DNA of 64,000 nt from Clostridium sp. 1001275B_160808_H3 (GCF_015550425.1 NZ_JADNAT010000001.1:346687-410686); one strand, 5' to 3'; shown: positions 8,572 to 18,180, counted from the first letter of the stretch. Notes: generated by a model from the sequence alone, not told the origin. Numbers and translations are program-made.

Positions 8572-9450
8572 TTAGTTTTTATTTTTCACACTATCGATTA
8601 TCTTAGTAACATTATCTTTTAATATATTATTGTCACCTTCAGTATTTAACTCTATATAATTACAGCTTATTGCAATTTTATTTTTTAAGTCATCTAAATT
8701 TCCTAATTTATTATCATGAATAAATATAATCTTAGAATCCTTACTTTCATTTACTATATCTTTAACCTCTTCATTACTCTTTAGCTTTTTCGCTTGAATT
8801 CCAAGATCTTTTAATAAATAATCAAACTTATCACTATCTGTAACAATATAATACTCTTTATACTTATTTAATTCTTCCTTTGATTTAGTTAAAAATTCAT
8901 CTAATTCCTCAACAATAGTATTATAATTTTCTTCATAATAATTTCTATTTATTATATCTCGTTCTTGTAATGCCGTCTTTATATTATATAAGGCAATCTT
9001 ATATTCATTAAATCCTAATAAATAATAAGGATTTTCTTTATTCTCATTAAATAATTCTGTAGTAATTGCTCTTATACCTCTGCTCATATTTATAATACCT
9101 ACGCTTGAATTTTTGGCATCATCTATTATATCATTTATCCAAGTTTCGTATCCCAATCCATTGTATATAAACAAATCCATATTTAATATGTTACTTTTAA
9201 CATTATCGCTAACCTCAAAAGATTTCATATCACTTTCATTACTAAATAAATATTCAACATTATGTTTATTTCCAACTAATGCTTTAGTCATATTATATTG
9301 CTCTTTATTAACTGTTAATATATTTAAAAACATATCCCTTTCCTCATCAAATTCATCAGTAGGATTAGCCATTAATGGATTATAGGAAAATGTTAGTCCC
9401 AAAAATAAAAGAGAAGTAAAAATAACTAAAGCATATGTTAACTTCTTCAT
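8572..9450 (-). CDS. ZnuA-like (cluster 9) substrate-binding protein without metal ligands
   Basis: 292 residues with a hydrophobic signal segment (about 4-25) but no lipobox cysteine. The ZnuA/TroA fold is recognisable: DLFIYNGLGYETWI matches the family's ADLFIYNGxGxExW, followed by the NPYYLLGFNEYK and TDSDKFDYLLKDLGI regions. The residues that bind Zn or Mn are gone: the His of PHDYEP aligns with Lys (MKSFEV), the His of PHxWLD with Tyr (NPYYLLG), and the His of TFHxAFxY with Ser (TDSDKFDY). No ABC ATPase or permease is nearby. It is therefore either a degenerate solute-binding protein with another ligand or a non-transport derivative. Family membership is from motif comparison by eye; function is unknown. 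Confidence 0.7.
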   Translation of the reverse strand: MKKLTYALVIFTSLLFLGLTFSYNPLMANPTDEFDEERDMFLNILTVNKEQYNMTKALVGNKHNVEYLFSNESDMKSFEVSDNVKSNILNMDLFIYNGLGYETWINDIIDDAKNSSVGIINMSRGIRAITTELFNENKENPYYLLGFNEYKIALYNIKTALQERDIINRNYYEENYNTIVEELDEFLTKSKEELNKYKEYYIVTDSDKFDYLLKDLGIQAKKLKSNEEVKDIVNESKDSKIIFIHDNKLGNLDDLKNKIAISCNYIELNTEGDNNILKDNVTKIIDSVKNKN

Positions 9451-9821
9451 AAATCTTTCCTCCAGGAAACAAATAATTATATATGCTTCAATTTATATAT
9501 CTATCTATGTAAAATATCAAAATTAAAATCATATATTATTTAATTTTTTATATACTTTCTTAACTCTTTTTAAATTCTATCAATTATTTATAGTTTAATT
9601 AAATTTTAAATCTTTATTACAACTTATATACTTTCATAATATATTATCATTGATAAATAAAAATTACAATTCTATTACATCTTAATTACAATTCCAATTA
9701 TATTATTATTTTACTACACACAAACCAAATTTGCCATATTATGTATATTATTTTATCTTTCTTTTTTTTCGTATTTTGGATAGAATATATGAATATAGAA
9801 TATTTAGAAAGGAGTCTATTT
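9451..9821. other. Divergent intergenic region, no gene seen
   Basis: About 370 bases, very AT-rich, between the ZnuA-like gene (minus) and tsaE (plus). It must hold both promoters. No convincing structured RNA or operator was recognised. An in-frame extension of tsaE to 9741 exists but is hydrophobic, lacks a ribosome site and is outside the family alignment. Confidence 0.5.
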
Positions 9822-10283
9822 ATGCATTTTTATGTTAATGATATTGAAGAAACAACAAAAATTGGTTTTTCCATAGGTAAATTACTAAACCCTGGTGATA
9901 TAGTTTGCTTAACTGGCGATTTAGGAACAGGAAAAACTCATATAACTAAAGGAATAGCTAAAGGTTTAGATATTGATGATCATATAACGAGTCCAACATT
10001 TACTATTGTAAATGAATATGATTCAGGAAGATTAAAATTATACCACTTTGATGTTTATAGAGTAAGTGATCCTGATGAAATTTATGCCATAGGATTTGAT
10101 GATTATATATTTTCTGATGGTGTTTCTATAATTGAATGGGCAAATTACATAGAAGAGATTTTACCTAAAGAGTACTTACATATATTAATAGAAAAGGACT
10201 TATCAAGAGGTGAAAACTTCAGAAAAATTTCTATTACTCCATATGGAGAAAAATATAATTATATAAAGGAGTTAGTCTTATGA
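9822..10283 (+). CDS. tsaE: tRNA t6A biosynthesis ATPase TsaE
   Basis: 153 residues, the usual TsaE length. Walker A is GDLGTGKT (residues 32-39), and the TSPTFTIVNEY and HFDVYR motifs are family signatures. TsaE is the ATPase that drives the TsaB-TsaD complex, which puts threonylcarbamoyl on A37 of ANN-decoding tRNAs. The start at 9822 has GGAG eight bases upstream. The stop overlaps the tsaB start (ATGA), so the two are translationally coupled. TsaC/Sua5, which makes the threonylcarbamoyl-AMP precursor, is encoded elsewhere in the window at 50683-51732. Confidence 0.95.
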   Translation: MHFYVNDIEETTKIGFSIGKLLNPGDIVCLTGDLGTGKTHITKGIAKGLDIDDHITSPTFTIVNEYDSGRLKLYHFDVYRVSDPDEIYAIGFDDYIFSDGVSIIEWANYIEEILPKEYLHILIEKDLSRGENFRKISITPYGEKYNYIKELVL

Positions 10284-10996
10284 TAGTTTTAAGTATAGAT
10301 TCAGCCTCTAAAGTAGCAACAGCAGCTCTTTTAGATGAAAATAACTTAATAGCAGAATATACATTAAATAATAAAATGGAACACTCTACATTAATAATGG
10401 ACATGATCGATAAATTATTAAAAGATTCTAATCTATCAATTGATGATATAGACGGATTTATCGTATCAAAAGGCCCTGGATCATTTACTGGACTAAGAAT
10501 AGGCATGGCTACAGTTAAAGGTTTAAGCTTTGGTTCAAACAAGCCCTATATTAGCATTTCAAGCTTGGATGCCCTTGCATATTCCCTTATAAATTTTGAT
10601 GGTATTATTTGCCCTATAATGGATGCTTTAAGAGACAGCGTTTATACATGTCTATATAAAAATAATAACGGTAACTTAGAAAAATTAACGGATTATTCGG
10701 CATTTGATTTAGATGAATTAATCGAAATTCTAAAGGAAAAAGGTGAAAAAGTAATATTTACTGGAGACGGCTTAACTAAGCATAAAGAATATTTGTCAAA
10801 CAATCTCCCTAATGCCTACTTTGCACCTAATCACCTTAGCATAATAAGAGCATCATCATTAGGAGATTTAGGTATAAAATTATTATTAAATAATGAGTCT
10901 GATGAATTAAACTCGTCTCCTTTTTATCTAAAAAAACCTCAAGCACAAAGAGAATTAGAAAAAAGGTTAGCATTAGAAAATGAAAATAAGCTATAA
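10280..10996 (+). CDS. tsaB: tRNA t6A biosynthesis protein TsaB
   Basis: 238 residues with the ASKHA-like N-terminal fold (VLSIDSASKVATAAL) and the TsaB signature SKGPGSFTGLRIGMA. TsaB is the non-catalytic partner of TsaD, and TsaE acts on the pair. It lies in the conserved order tsaE-tsaB-rimI, starts within the tsaE stop codon (4-base overlap) and ends 17 bases inside rimI, so the three are co-translated. TsaD itself is not in the window. Confidence 0.95.
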   Translation: MIVLSIDSASKVATAALLDENNLIAEYTLNNKMEHSTLIMDMIDKLLKDSNLSIDDIDGFIVSKGPGSFTGLRIGMATVKGLSFGSNKPYISISSLDALAYSLINFDGIICPIMDALRDSVYTCLYKNNNGNLEKLTDYSAFDLDELIEILKEKGEKVIFTGDGLTKHKEYLSNNLPNAYFAPNHLSIIRASSLGDLGIKLLLNNESDELNSSPFYLKKPQAQRELEKRLALENENKL

Positions 10997-11441
10997 CTTG
11001 ATGAATGAAAATGATGTTGATGGTGTCTTAGATATTACAAATTTATGTTTTTCTACTCCTTGGAGCAAAAGTTCTATTACTGGTGAATTAAATAATCCTT
11101 TGGCAAAGTACATAGTTGCAAAAGATATAGAAACAAATTTAATAGTTGGATTTGTTGGAGTTTGGATAGTTGTCGGCGAAGCTGATATAACGAATATAGC
11201 TGTCCATCCAAACTATAGAAAGCTTGGAATTGGAAGTAAACTACTTTCTTGTTTAATAGATCTTTGTGAAGATTTAAATTGTTCACTAGTAAACCTAGAG
11301 GTTAGAGTTTCAAATATTTCTGCTCAAAATCTATACAAGAAATTTTCTTTTATAGAAAATGGTCTTAGAAAAGGATATTATGAAGATAATAAGGAAGATG
11401 CCCTTTTAATGACTTACTTTTATAATAAGAAACAGGTATAA
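10980..11441 (+). CDS. rimI: Ribosomal protein S18-alanine N-acetyltransferase family (GNAT)
   Basis: 153 residues with a GNAT fold. The acetyl-CoA pyrophosphate-binding loop is HPNYRKLGIGSKLL (R/QxxGxG/A type), followed by NLEVRVSNISAQNLYKKFSF, which is typical of RimI. It is placed after tsaB as in many Firmicutes. RimI acetylates the N-terminal alanine of ribosomal protein bS18, and some homologues have wider specificity. An in-frame ATG 21 bases later is a possible alternative start, but translational coupling with tsaB supports the one used. Confidence 0.88.
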   Translation: MKISYNLMNENDVDGVLDITNLCFSTPWSKSSITGELNNPLAKYIVAKDIETNLIVGFVGVWIVVGEADITNIAVHPNYRKLGIGSKLLSCLIDLCEDLNCSLVNLEVRVSNISAQNLYKKFSFIENGLRKGYYEDNKEDALLMTYFYNKKQV

Positions 11442-11469
11442 ACTTTACTGTTTATACCTGTTTCTTATT
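11424..11469. terminator. Bidirectional terminator made from two gene ends
   Basis: A 20-bp perfect inverted repeat (11424-11443 with 11450-11469) with T- and A-rich flanks. It overlaps the last codons of both rimI and the convergent MATE gene, so it serves both strands. Confidence 0.85.
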
Positions 11470-12844
11470 AATTTACTTCTCCAAGCAATTCTTCTTCAAC
11501 TTCTTCTTTAACTTTCATACTTTTTACTAATATAAAAATCGTTATTACAGTTGATAATACATCACTTACTGGTTGGGCAATCCACACTCCATCTAAGCCT
11601 AATCCAAACGTTCTTGGAAGAATAATTATAAAAGGAACCAATAAAATTACCTGTCTAAGTAAACTTAAAAACATTGCAGTTTTAGCTTCTCCTATGGATT
11701 GTATGTAATTTGAACCAGTTATTGATATTCCCACTATTGGAAGCATAAGTAGATATATTCTCATTCCCTTAACTGATATATCCATAAACTTAGGATCCTT
11801 ATTAAATACTCCTATTATAGCTTCCGGGAATGCTTGAACTCCAATAAATGCAATTACTAATATTAGTGTAGCTACTGTTGCTGAAAGTTTAAATGCCTTT
11901 TGAGCTCTTTCTACTTGTTTTGCTCCATAATTAAACCCAATTATAGGCTGTGCTCCTTGATTTATTCCAAAGATAGGCATTAAACACATTAAACTTACAG
12001 ACGATATAGTTGCCATAGCACCTATAGCTAAATCAGTTCCATATGCTTTAAGAACATTATTCGCAATAACTTGAACTAAACTTGCTGCTATTTGCATAGC
12101 AAATGGTGCTGCTCCAATTGCCAATATTTTTAAAGTTATTTGTTTATCTAACTTCAGACTTGATTTAACAAATCTTAAATTAGACCTTCCACTAATATAA
12201 TACCCTAAACCTATAACTGCTGTTGCAAATTGAGATATTATTGTAGCCACTGCTGCACCTTGTATTCCCATATTAAATGTAAATATAAATACTGCATCTA
12301 AAATTATATTAGTTATGCATCCAATTACCATAATAGTTGCTGCTAGTTTAGGATTTCCATCTCCCCTTATAGTATTGTTTAGAGTAAATGCAACCATATT
12401 AAATACTGTTCCTAATAAAATTATATATATGTAAGCTTTGGCATAATATAAAGTTTCATCACTAGCACCAAACTTTGTTAAAATTATATCTCCAAAAACT
12501 AGTCCTACAACAGTTATTATTAACGCTAAAATAACTGATAATGTTATTGCATTCCCAATTACTTTAGCTGCTTCTTCTTTCTTCCCTTGCCCAAGTTTTA
12601 TAGAAATAGTTGTTGTAGCACCTACTCCAATAAGCATAGCAAATCCAAGTATAATAGTTGTAATAGGCATTGTTACACCAACACCAGTAATAGCTAAAGA
12701 CCCTACCCCTGGTATATTCCCTATAAAAATTCTATCAACTACGTTATATAATGCATTTACAATCATTCCTATTATAGCTGGTACAGAATACTTTAATAAT
12801 AATTTTCCTATTGGTTCTTTTGCAAGTAATTCTTGTGTTCTCAT
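11468..12844 (-). CDS. MATE family efflux transporter
   Basis: 458 residues with about twelve transmembrane segments in two similar halves, as in MATE (MepA/NorM-like) cation-coupled drug or metabolite exporters. Recognisable family features are LLLKYSVPAIIGMIVNALYN near the N-terminus, VVDRIFIGN, and GINQGAQPIIGFNYGA in the second half. The C-terminus is a short acidic tail. RBS AGGAG lies ahead of the ATG. It stands alone between terminators. The substrate cannot be read from sequence. Confidence 0.9.
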   Translation of the reverse strand: MRTQELLAKEPIGKLLLKYSVPAIIGMIVNALYNVVDRIFIGNIPGVGSLAITGVGVTMPITTIILGFAMLIGVGATTTISIKLGQGKKEEAAKVIGNAITLSVILALIITVVGLVFGDIILTKFGASDETLYYAKAYIYIILLGTVFNMVAFTLNNTIRGDGNPKLAATIMVIGCITNIILDAVFIFTFNMGIQGAAVATIISQFATAVIGLGYYISGRSNLRFVKSSLKLDKQITLKILAIGAAPFAMQIAASLVQVIANNVLKAYGTDLAIGAMATISSVSLMCLMPIFGINQGAQPIIGFNYGAKQVERAQKAFKLSATVATLILVIAFIGVQAFPEAIIGVFNKDPKFMDISVKGMRIYLLMLPIVGISITGSNYIQSIGEAKTAMFLSLLRQVILLVPFIIILPRTFGLGLDGVWIAQPVSDVLSTVITIFILVKSMKVKEEVEEELLGEVN

Positions 12845-13207
12845 TTAATCACCTCTCCTTATTTTTTATTGAATCTTTTTTGAATCAAATTTATTTTCTT
12901 AATATGTAGAAACATTTTATAATTATATAAAAAAAGAAACTGCCCAAATAAAATTTAAAGTTGAGCTAATTCCTTTAAAAAGATCATATATTATTCTTAC
13001 TTCGTAATATTTATTTTAATTTTTATATTATTATAAGTGAATTTTTCTCTAATTTCATACATAACTGATTTACATTATATCATATTTAATTACTGTTTCA
13101 ACTAGTTTTATATGGTTGGGATTCTTAGAATAATTTTATCAATATATAGAGTCCTTCATACATATACTATAAGTAATTATTATATCTATATATCGGAAGG
13201 AATAAAA
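12845..13207. other. Divergent intergenic region, no gene seen
   Basis: About 360 AT-rich bases between the MATE gene (minus) and the diguanylate cyclase (plus). An in-frame extension of the latter to 13112 has no ribosome site and was not used. No structured RNA was recognised. Confidence 0.5.
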
Positions 13208-14344
13208 ATGGATAAGATTATACAAACTCAAGTTAATATAATGAGCCTTTTTACATTACTTATGCTTATTTTTCATAGTTATGTAAAGCTCGATATGAAA
13301 AAATTATCTAATAAACTATTCGTAAATATATGTTCTTTGATTTCTGTAATACTAGTTTTAGAAATTTTAAAGATTTTTGTAAGTATAAATATATTAAATT
13401 TTAAATTTATATTTGTTAATAAACTAATTAATACTCTATTATTTATAATTTCACCAATTCCACTATATATGTGGAATAAATATTTATCTATTTGGATGAG
13501 TAAAAAAATCTTTATACCTAAAACAAAAATAAGTTATTTTGAAATCCCTCTAGTAATAAATACTATATTACTTATTATAAATTTAAAGTACGATATAATT
13601 TTCTCTATTAGTAATTCAAATTTATATCAACATGAAAACTTTTTTATAACACCATTAATAACTTGTGCCTTTTATTATATAAATAGTTATTTAATTTTAA
13701 TAAAAGAAAGGAATAATATCTCTAGAGATAACATTAAGTTTTTACATATACTTTATATTTTGCCAATATTGGCATTTGCAATACAGTTATTAATACCCCA
13801 ATGCCTATTCCTTTGGGCTAGTATCACAACTATTCTTGTATTTACTTATATTTTAGTTCAACAAGAATTATTAGAAACCGACCCTTTAACTGAAGCTTTT
13901 AACAGAAATTATTTTAATAGCTTTATTTCTAAAGTAAATACATTTAATATCAACCTATCTGAACTAGGTGCTCTAAATATAGATTTAGATGACTTTAAAT
14001 CTATAAATGATACTTATGGACATCAAGCTGGTGATGATGTTCTTAAGGATTTTGTTCTTATATTAAATAAATCCTTTGGAAAAAAATCTAAAATTATTAG
14101 AATGGGTGGCGATGAATTTATAATTATTTTAGAAAATACCTCTGAACAAAAGATTGAAACTAAGTTAAATTTATTAAACTCTTTAATTGAATCTCATAAT
14201 TCTCATAGTAAATATACTATTAAATTTAGTTTTGCATACTGTATTTATTCTAATGATTTTGATAACATATATGATTTTTTCAATTGCATTGATAATAAAA
14301 TGTATCAAAATAAATACTTAAAAAAGAGCGCTAATATAAAATAA
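13208..14344 (+). CDS. Membrane-bound diguanylate cyclase (GGDEF)
   Basis: 378 residues. The first 225 or so hold about seven hydrophobic helices of unassigned sensory type; the rest is a GGDEF domain. The domain has DPLTEAFNRNYF, LDDFKSINDTYGHQAGDDVL and an intact RMGGDEF active site, so synthesis of c-di-GMP from two GTP is expected. The RxxD inhibitory site, five residues before GGDEF in many cyclases, is absent, which suggests no product inhibition by that route. The start at 13208 is preceded by GGAAGG. No EAL domain or c-di-GMP riboswitch was recognised nearby. Confidence 0.88.
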   Translation: MDKIIQTQVNIMSLFTLLMLIFHSYVKLDMKKLSNKLFVNICSLISVILVLEILKIFVSINILNFKFIFVNKLINTLLFIISPIPLYMWNKYLSIWMSKKIFIPKTKISYFEIPLVINTILLIINLKYDIIFSISNSNLYQHENFFITPLITCAFYYINSYLILIKERNNISRDNIKFLHILYILPILAFAIQLLIPQCLFLWASITTILVFTYILVQQELLETDPLTEAFNRNYFNSFISKVNTFNINLSELGALNIDLDDFKSINDTYGHQAGDDVLKDFVLILNKSFGKKSKIIRMGGDEFIIILENTSEQKIETKLNLLNSLIESHNSHSKYTIKFSFAYCIYSNDFDNIYDFFNCIDNKMYQNKYLKKSANIK

Positions 14345-14386
14345 TAAAGCTAACTATTAAAAATATAATAGTTAGCTTTATTATTT
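14340..14386. terminator. Bidirectional terminator between convergent genes
   Basis: A 19-bp inverted repeat (14341-14359 with 14366-14384) overlapping the cyclase stop and ending at the ribU stop, with A/T-rich flanks on both sides. Confidence 0.85.
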
Positions 14387-14988
14387 TATATTGAATTTAA
14401 TTTACTTTTTCTAGAATTATCTAAATTTGAATCTACTTTAAAAATAGATGAAGAAACTCTTTTATATAATACGTATGTTATCCCACATACTAATATAGCC
14501 TTTATTCCATTAAAAGGTAATAATCCTATAGTAACATATTGAATCAGTTCATCTTTTACCATATTCATTCCAAATGCAGGTAATAATAAATAAACATTTG
14601 CTAGTATTCCTATAACTTCTATTGATAATGTTCCTAATGCCATTCCAAGTAATGCATTTTTTCTACTTTTATTTCTATGATAAACCCATGCTGCTGGAGC
14701 TACCAGAGATACCCCTACTATAAAATTAGCAAGTTCTCCAACAAAATACGTTGATGTTCCCTTAACTATTAGAATTAATAAATTCTTTATCAATTCTACA
14801 GCAATACCTGCCATAGGCCCAAAAGCAAATGCTCCCATAAGTGCTGGAATATCACTTAAATCAATTTTAAGCCATGGAAATGGTAAAAACGGTATTGGAA
14901 AATCAAAGTACATAAGCACTACTGCTATTGCACCTAAAAGTGAAATTTTAATAAATTTGTTTAGGTTTCTGTTTTGTTGACTATTCAT
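14386..14988 (-). CDS. ribU: Riboflavin ECF transporter S component
   Basis: About 200 residues with six hydrophobic segments, as in ECF S components. FPIPFLPFPWLKIDLSDIP near the N-terminus is typical of RibU, the riboflavin-binding subunit that works with a shared EcfA-EcfA'-EcfT module encoded elsewhere. Control fits the assignment: an FMN riboswitch and terminator lie in its leader. Start: the ATG at 14988 is preceded by GGGAGGAG; an in-frame GTG nine codons upstream lies before that site and is not used. Confidence 0.95.
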   Translation of the reverse strand: MNSQQNRNLNKFIKISLLGAIAVVLMYFDFPIPFLPFPWLKIDLSDIPALMGAFAFGPMAGIAVELIKNLLILIVKGTSTYFVGELANFIVGVSLVAPAAWVYHRNKSRKNALLGMALGTLSIEVIGILANVYLLLPAFGMNMVKDELIQYVTIGLLPFNGIKAILVCGITYVLYKRVSSSIFKVDSNLDNSRKSKLNSI

Positions 14989-15113
14989 TATTTCTCCTCC
15001 CAAAAGTCTATCCACTGGGGCAATAGGTTAGATCATATCATTTAAATGATATTAATTTAACAATTCGCTTTATTAATTTGCCCATCTTCTCTTAATTAAA
15101 TACATATTAACAA

Positions 15114-15150
15114 CTAAAAAAGCCCTGATATATTAAAATACATCAGGGCT
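15114..15150 (-). terminator. Riboswitch-controlled terminator ahead of ribU
   Basis: A 9-bp GC-rich stem (AGCCCTGAT, 15121-15129 with 15142-15150) followed on the minus strand by TTTTTAG. It lies between the FMN aptamer and ribU. Confidence 0.8.
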
Positions 15151-15209
15151 CAAAATCCATAAGAAATAAGATGTGCTTAAAATAAATATCAAGCAATATC
15201 TAACCACTT

Positions 15210-15319
15210 ACCTTCTTTCATCCAGACTATACTGTCGGCCTCGGAGTTTCACCGAATCATGCTAAAACTTAGCTCGCGGGCTATACCGCCGGTGGGGAAT
15301 CACGCCCCGCCCTGAAGAT
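15210..15319 (-). ncRNA. FMN riboswitch (RFN element)
   Basis: The minus strand carries the conserved RFN blocks in order: ATCTTCAGGGCGGGG, GATTCCCCACCGGCGGTA, AGCCCGCGAGC, GATTCGGTGAAACTCCGAGG and CCGACAGTATAGTCTGGATG, ending GAAAGAAGGT. ATCTTC and GAAGGT close helix P1. FMN binding should favour the downstream terminator and switch ribU off. Confidence 0.97.
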
Positions 15320-15336
15320 AATTTATTTATACTCAT

Positions 15337-15365
15337 ATTATATGACTTACTATGCCTTTTTGCAA
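15337..15365 (-). promoter_or_regulatory. Promoter of the ribU leader
   Basis: TTGCAA (15360-15365) and TATAAT (15337-15342) on the minus strand, 17-base spacing, just upstream of the aptamer. Confidence 0.7.
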
Positions 15366-15391
15366 GTATCTTTTTTAACAATTGTTATATA

Positions 15392-17557
15392 TTATTCAGT
15401 AATGTCTTTCATTGATAGTGATATTCTATTTCTCTTGCTGTCTACTTCTAATATTTTAACTTTTACTATATCGCCGACTTTAACAACGTCTAATGGATGT
15501 TTTACAAATCTATTAGCCATTTGGCTTTTATGAACAAGGCCATCTTGATGGACTCCAATATCAACAAAGGCTCCAAAGTCTGATACATTTCTTACTGTTC
15601 CCATAAGTATCATGCCTTCTGATAAATCTTTTAAATCAATTACTCCAGTCTTTAAAATAGGCTTTGGCATCTCTTCTCTTGGATCACGCCCTGGTTTTTT
15701 AAGCTCTTTTATTATATCTGATAAAGTAAGTTCACCAATTTCTAACTCTTTAGAAATATTAGCTATCCCTTTATCTTTTACTCTTTCATCTATATCTTTA
15801 AGCTTATTTTCTTTTAAATCTTCTTTTGTATATCCTAATAATTGAATTAAATTTCTGGCAGCTTCATAAGATTCTGGATGAACTGATGTGTTGTCTAAAG
15901 GTTCATCACTTTCCATAACTCTTAAGAACCCTGCACATTGCTCATAAGCTTTTTGTCCAAGTCTTTTTACCTTTAATAACTCTTTTCTATTTTTAAATCC
16001 ACCAGTTTCATCTCTATAACTTACTATATTATTTGCTATACTTGAATTTATGCCAGCAACATAAGTAAGTAATGATGGTGTTGCAGTATTTAAATCTACT
16101 CCAACTTTATTAACAGAATCTTCAACAACACCCTTTAATGATTCGTCAAGTCTTTTAGGTGTAACATCATGCTGATATTGGCCAACCCCTAAAGCTTTAG
16201 GATCAATCTTAACTAGCTCAGCCATAGGATCTTGTAATCTTCTTCCTATAGATATTGCGCCTCTCACTGTAACATCTAAATCTGGATATTCCTTAGTAGC
16301 AAGCTCTGATGCTGAATAAACAGACGCACCTGACTCTGAAACTATAACATATGCTATTTCTTTTCCTGTTTCCTTTTTTATTTCTGATATTATTTCAGAT
16401 ACTACTTCTTCTGATTCTCTTGAAGCAGTTCCATTTCCTAATGAAATTACTTCTACATTATACTTCTTAATTAAATCCTTTAGTATGTCTTTAGTTTCCT
16501 TAACTTTGTTTTGTGGAGCTGTCGGATATACTGTTGACTTATCTAAAAACCTTCCAGTATTGTCTAATATAGCTATCTTACATCCTGTTCTAAATCCAGG
16601 ATCATATCCCATAACTACTTTTCCCTTTATAGGTGGTTGCATTAATAATGCTTTTAAATTTTCCTTAAAGATTTTTATAGCACCTTCTTCACCTATATTG
16701 GTAAGCTCGCTTCTAACTTCTCTTTCTATAGATGGATATATTAACCTTTTTAAAGAATCTCTTATTGCTAATTTTAAGTACTCATCAGTAATGTTATTAT
16801 TTCTTAATATTTCATTTTCTAAATAACTTATTATTTTATCTTCATTTACTGCTATTTTTACTGATAATACCTTCTCCTTTTCTCCTCTATTTATAGCTAA
16901 AATTCTATGCGGTGGTATCTTAGCAATTTCTTCACTATAATCATAGTACATTTCAAACGGTGTATGTTCATCACTTTCACCTGTTGATTGTATCTTTCCT
17001 TCTTTGAATACTAATTCTCTTATCCACTTTCTATATTTTGCTTCATCAGATATTTCTTCTGCTATTATATCTAAAGCTCCATTAATTGCATCTTCTTTAC
17101 TATTAACTCCTTTTTCTTCATCAACGAATCTAAGTGCTTCACTATTTAAATCAGCATTAAACTCACCATTTGATATAATATCTGCAAGTGGCTTTAATCC
17201 CCTTTCTAATGCCATAGTTGCTCTTGTTCTCTTCTTTTGTTTATAAGGTCTATATATATCTTCCACCTCAGTTAGAGTCTTTGAAGCTTCTAAGGCTTTT
17301 ACTATATCATCATTTAGTTTTCCCTGTTCATCTATAAGTCTTAAAACATCCTCTTTTCTTTCTTTTAAATTTCTAAGATATATAAGTCTCTCTTGAAATT
17401 TTCTTAATACTTCATCACTTAAAGCACCAGTTTGTTCTTTTCTATATCTTGAAATAAAAGGAACAGTATTTCCATCATCAAGCAATGATATTACATTATT
17501 TACTTGAGTTATACTTATCCCTAATTCTGATGACAATCTTTCAACAATATCTACCAT
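15392..17557 (-). CDS. tex: RNA-binding transcription accessory protein Tex
   Basis: 721 residues, full length for Tex. Order: N-terminal helical domain with VPFISRYRKEQTGALSD, a YqgF/RNase-H-like domain with VMGYDPGFRTGCKIAI, a helix-hairpin-helix region (TATPSLLTYVAGINSSIA), and a C-terminal S1 domain (about 640-718) with VSDFGAFVDIGVHQDGLVH. Tex binds RNA and is a conserved homologue of Spt6; roles in transcription, RNA surveillance and toxin gene expression have been proposed. RBS AGGAGG five bases before the ATG. Probably transcribed alone. Confidence 0.95.
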   Translation of the reverse strand: MVDIVERLSSELGISITQVNNVISLLDDGNTVPFISRYRKEQTGALSDEVLRKFQERLIYLRNLKERKEDVLRLIDEQGKLNDDIVKALEASKTLTEVEDIYRPYKQKKRTRATMALERGLKPLADIISNGEFNADLNSEALRFVDEEKGVNSKEDAINGALDIIAEEISDEAKYRKWIRELVFKEGKIQSTGESDEHTPFEMYYDYSEEIAKIPPHRILAINRGEKEKVLSVKIAVNEDKIISYLENEILRNNNITDEYLKLAIRDSLKRLIYPSIEREVRSELTNIGEEGAIKIFKENLKALLMQPPIKGKVVMGYDPGFRTGCKIAILDNTGRFLDKSTVYPTAPQNKVKETKDILKDLIKKYNVEVISLGNGTASRESEEVVSEIISEIKKETGKEIAYVIVSESGASVYSASELATKEYPDLDVTVRGAISIGRRLQDPMAELVKIDPKALGVGQYQHDVTPKRLDESLKGVVEDSVNKVGVDLNTATPSLLTYVAGINSSIANNIVSYRDETGGFKNRKELLKVKRLGQKAYEQCAGFLRVMESDEPLDNTSVHPESYEAARNLIQLLGYTKEDLKENKLKDIDERVKDKGIANISKELEIGELTLSDIIKELKKPGRDPREEMPKPILKTGVIDLKDLSEGMILMGTVRNVSDFGAFVDIGVHQDGLVHKSQMANRFVKHPLDVVKVGDIVKVKILEVDSKRNRISLSMKDITE

Positions 17558-17762
17558 AAAGTCCTCCTAAGCTATAATAAAAATTTTTCTCCAAAATTTA
17601 CATAATGATATTATAATACAATATCATACTTTTATGTACCATATAATTTATTTTATAGAATATATAAAATAAATATTTAATATTTACTTTAAGTACAATG
17701 TTGATATTATGTAAAATTAAGTTTATAATATAATTGTAAAATTTTTACAAATGGGTGGTTGT

Positions 17763-18104
17763 ATGAATAAATTTATAATGATAATTAATAAAATAATAAG
17801 TATCCTTCTTATCTTTTTTATAGTATTTATTATACTAAACGAGTATTATGTTATTGAATTCTCAACTACTTTAAAGTATGTATTATATTTCTTAACATTA
17901 ATACTTATACTTATTTCATCCACAAAAGAAATAATCGTAAATAAATCTGGGCTATCTAAGTTTATAAATTGCATAATATTATTTTCATCAATAGTTGGCG
18001 GCGTTTTTTCAATAGTTTCAAACCAAATAAATATCCTGATTTATATATGTATTCTTTGTTCCCTAATTTATGGATTTATAGAACTAGTTTATAAAAAAGC
18101 CTAA
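17763..18104 (+). CDS. Small four-helix membrane protein, unknown function
   Basis: 113 residues, mostly hydrophobic, with four predicted membrane helices (about 5-27, 40-60, 68-88 and 93-110) and only short polar links. The start at 17763 is preceded by GGGTGG; an ATG four codons earlier is in frame but overlaps that site. No family was recognised. It is separated from the M28 peptidase by a hairpin, so the two may or may not be co-transcribed. It is AT-rich but otherwise like its neighbours in composition. Confidence 0.65.
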   Translation: MNKFIMIINKIISILLIFFIVFIILNEYYVIEFSTTLKYVLYFLTLILILISSTKEIIVNKSGLSKFINCIILFSSIVGGVFSIVSNQINILIYICILCSLIYGFIELVYKKA

Positions 18105-18142
18105 AGTAATATCCTTATTTTTATTTTTTTCATAATCTCATG

Positions 18143-18180
18143 CCTCAAGTAATAGTATTAAGTATAACTATTATTTGAGG
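18143..18180 (+). terminator. Hairpin that includes the next gene's ribosome site
   Basis: A 14-bp stem with one wobble (18143-18156 with 18167-18180), then TATATTTT and the ATG of the M28 peptidase. It could terminate the upstream transcript. Its downstream arm ends in TGAGG, the only ribosome-site candidate for the peptidase, so it may also gate translation. Confidence 0.6.
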
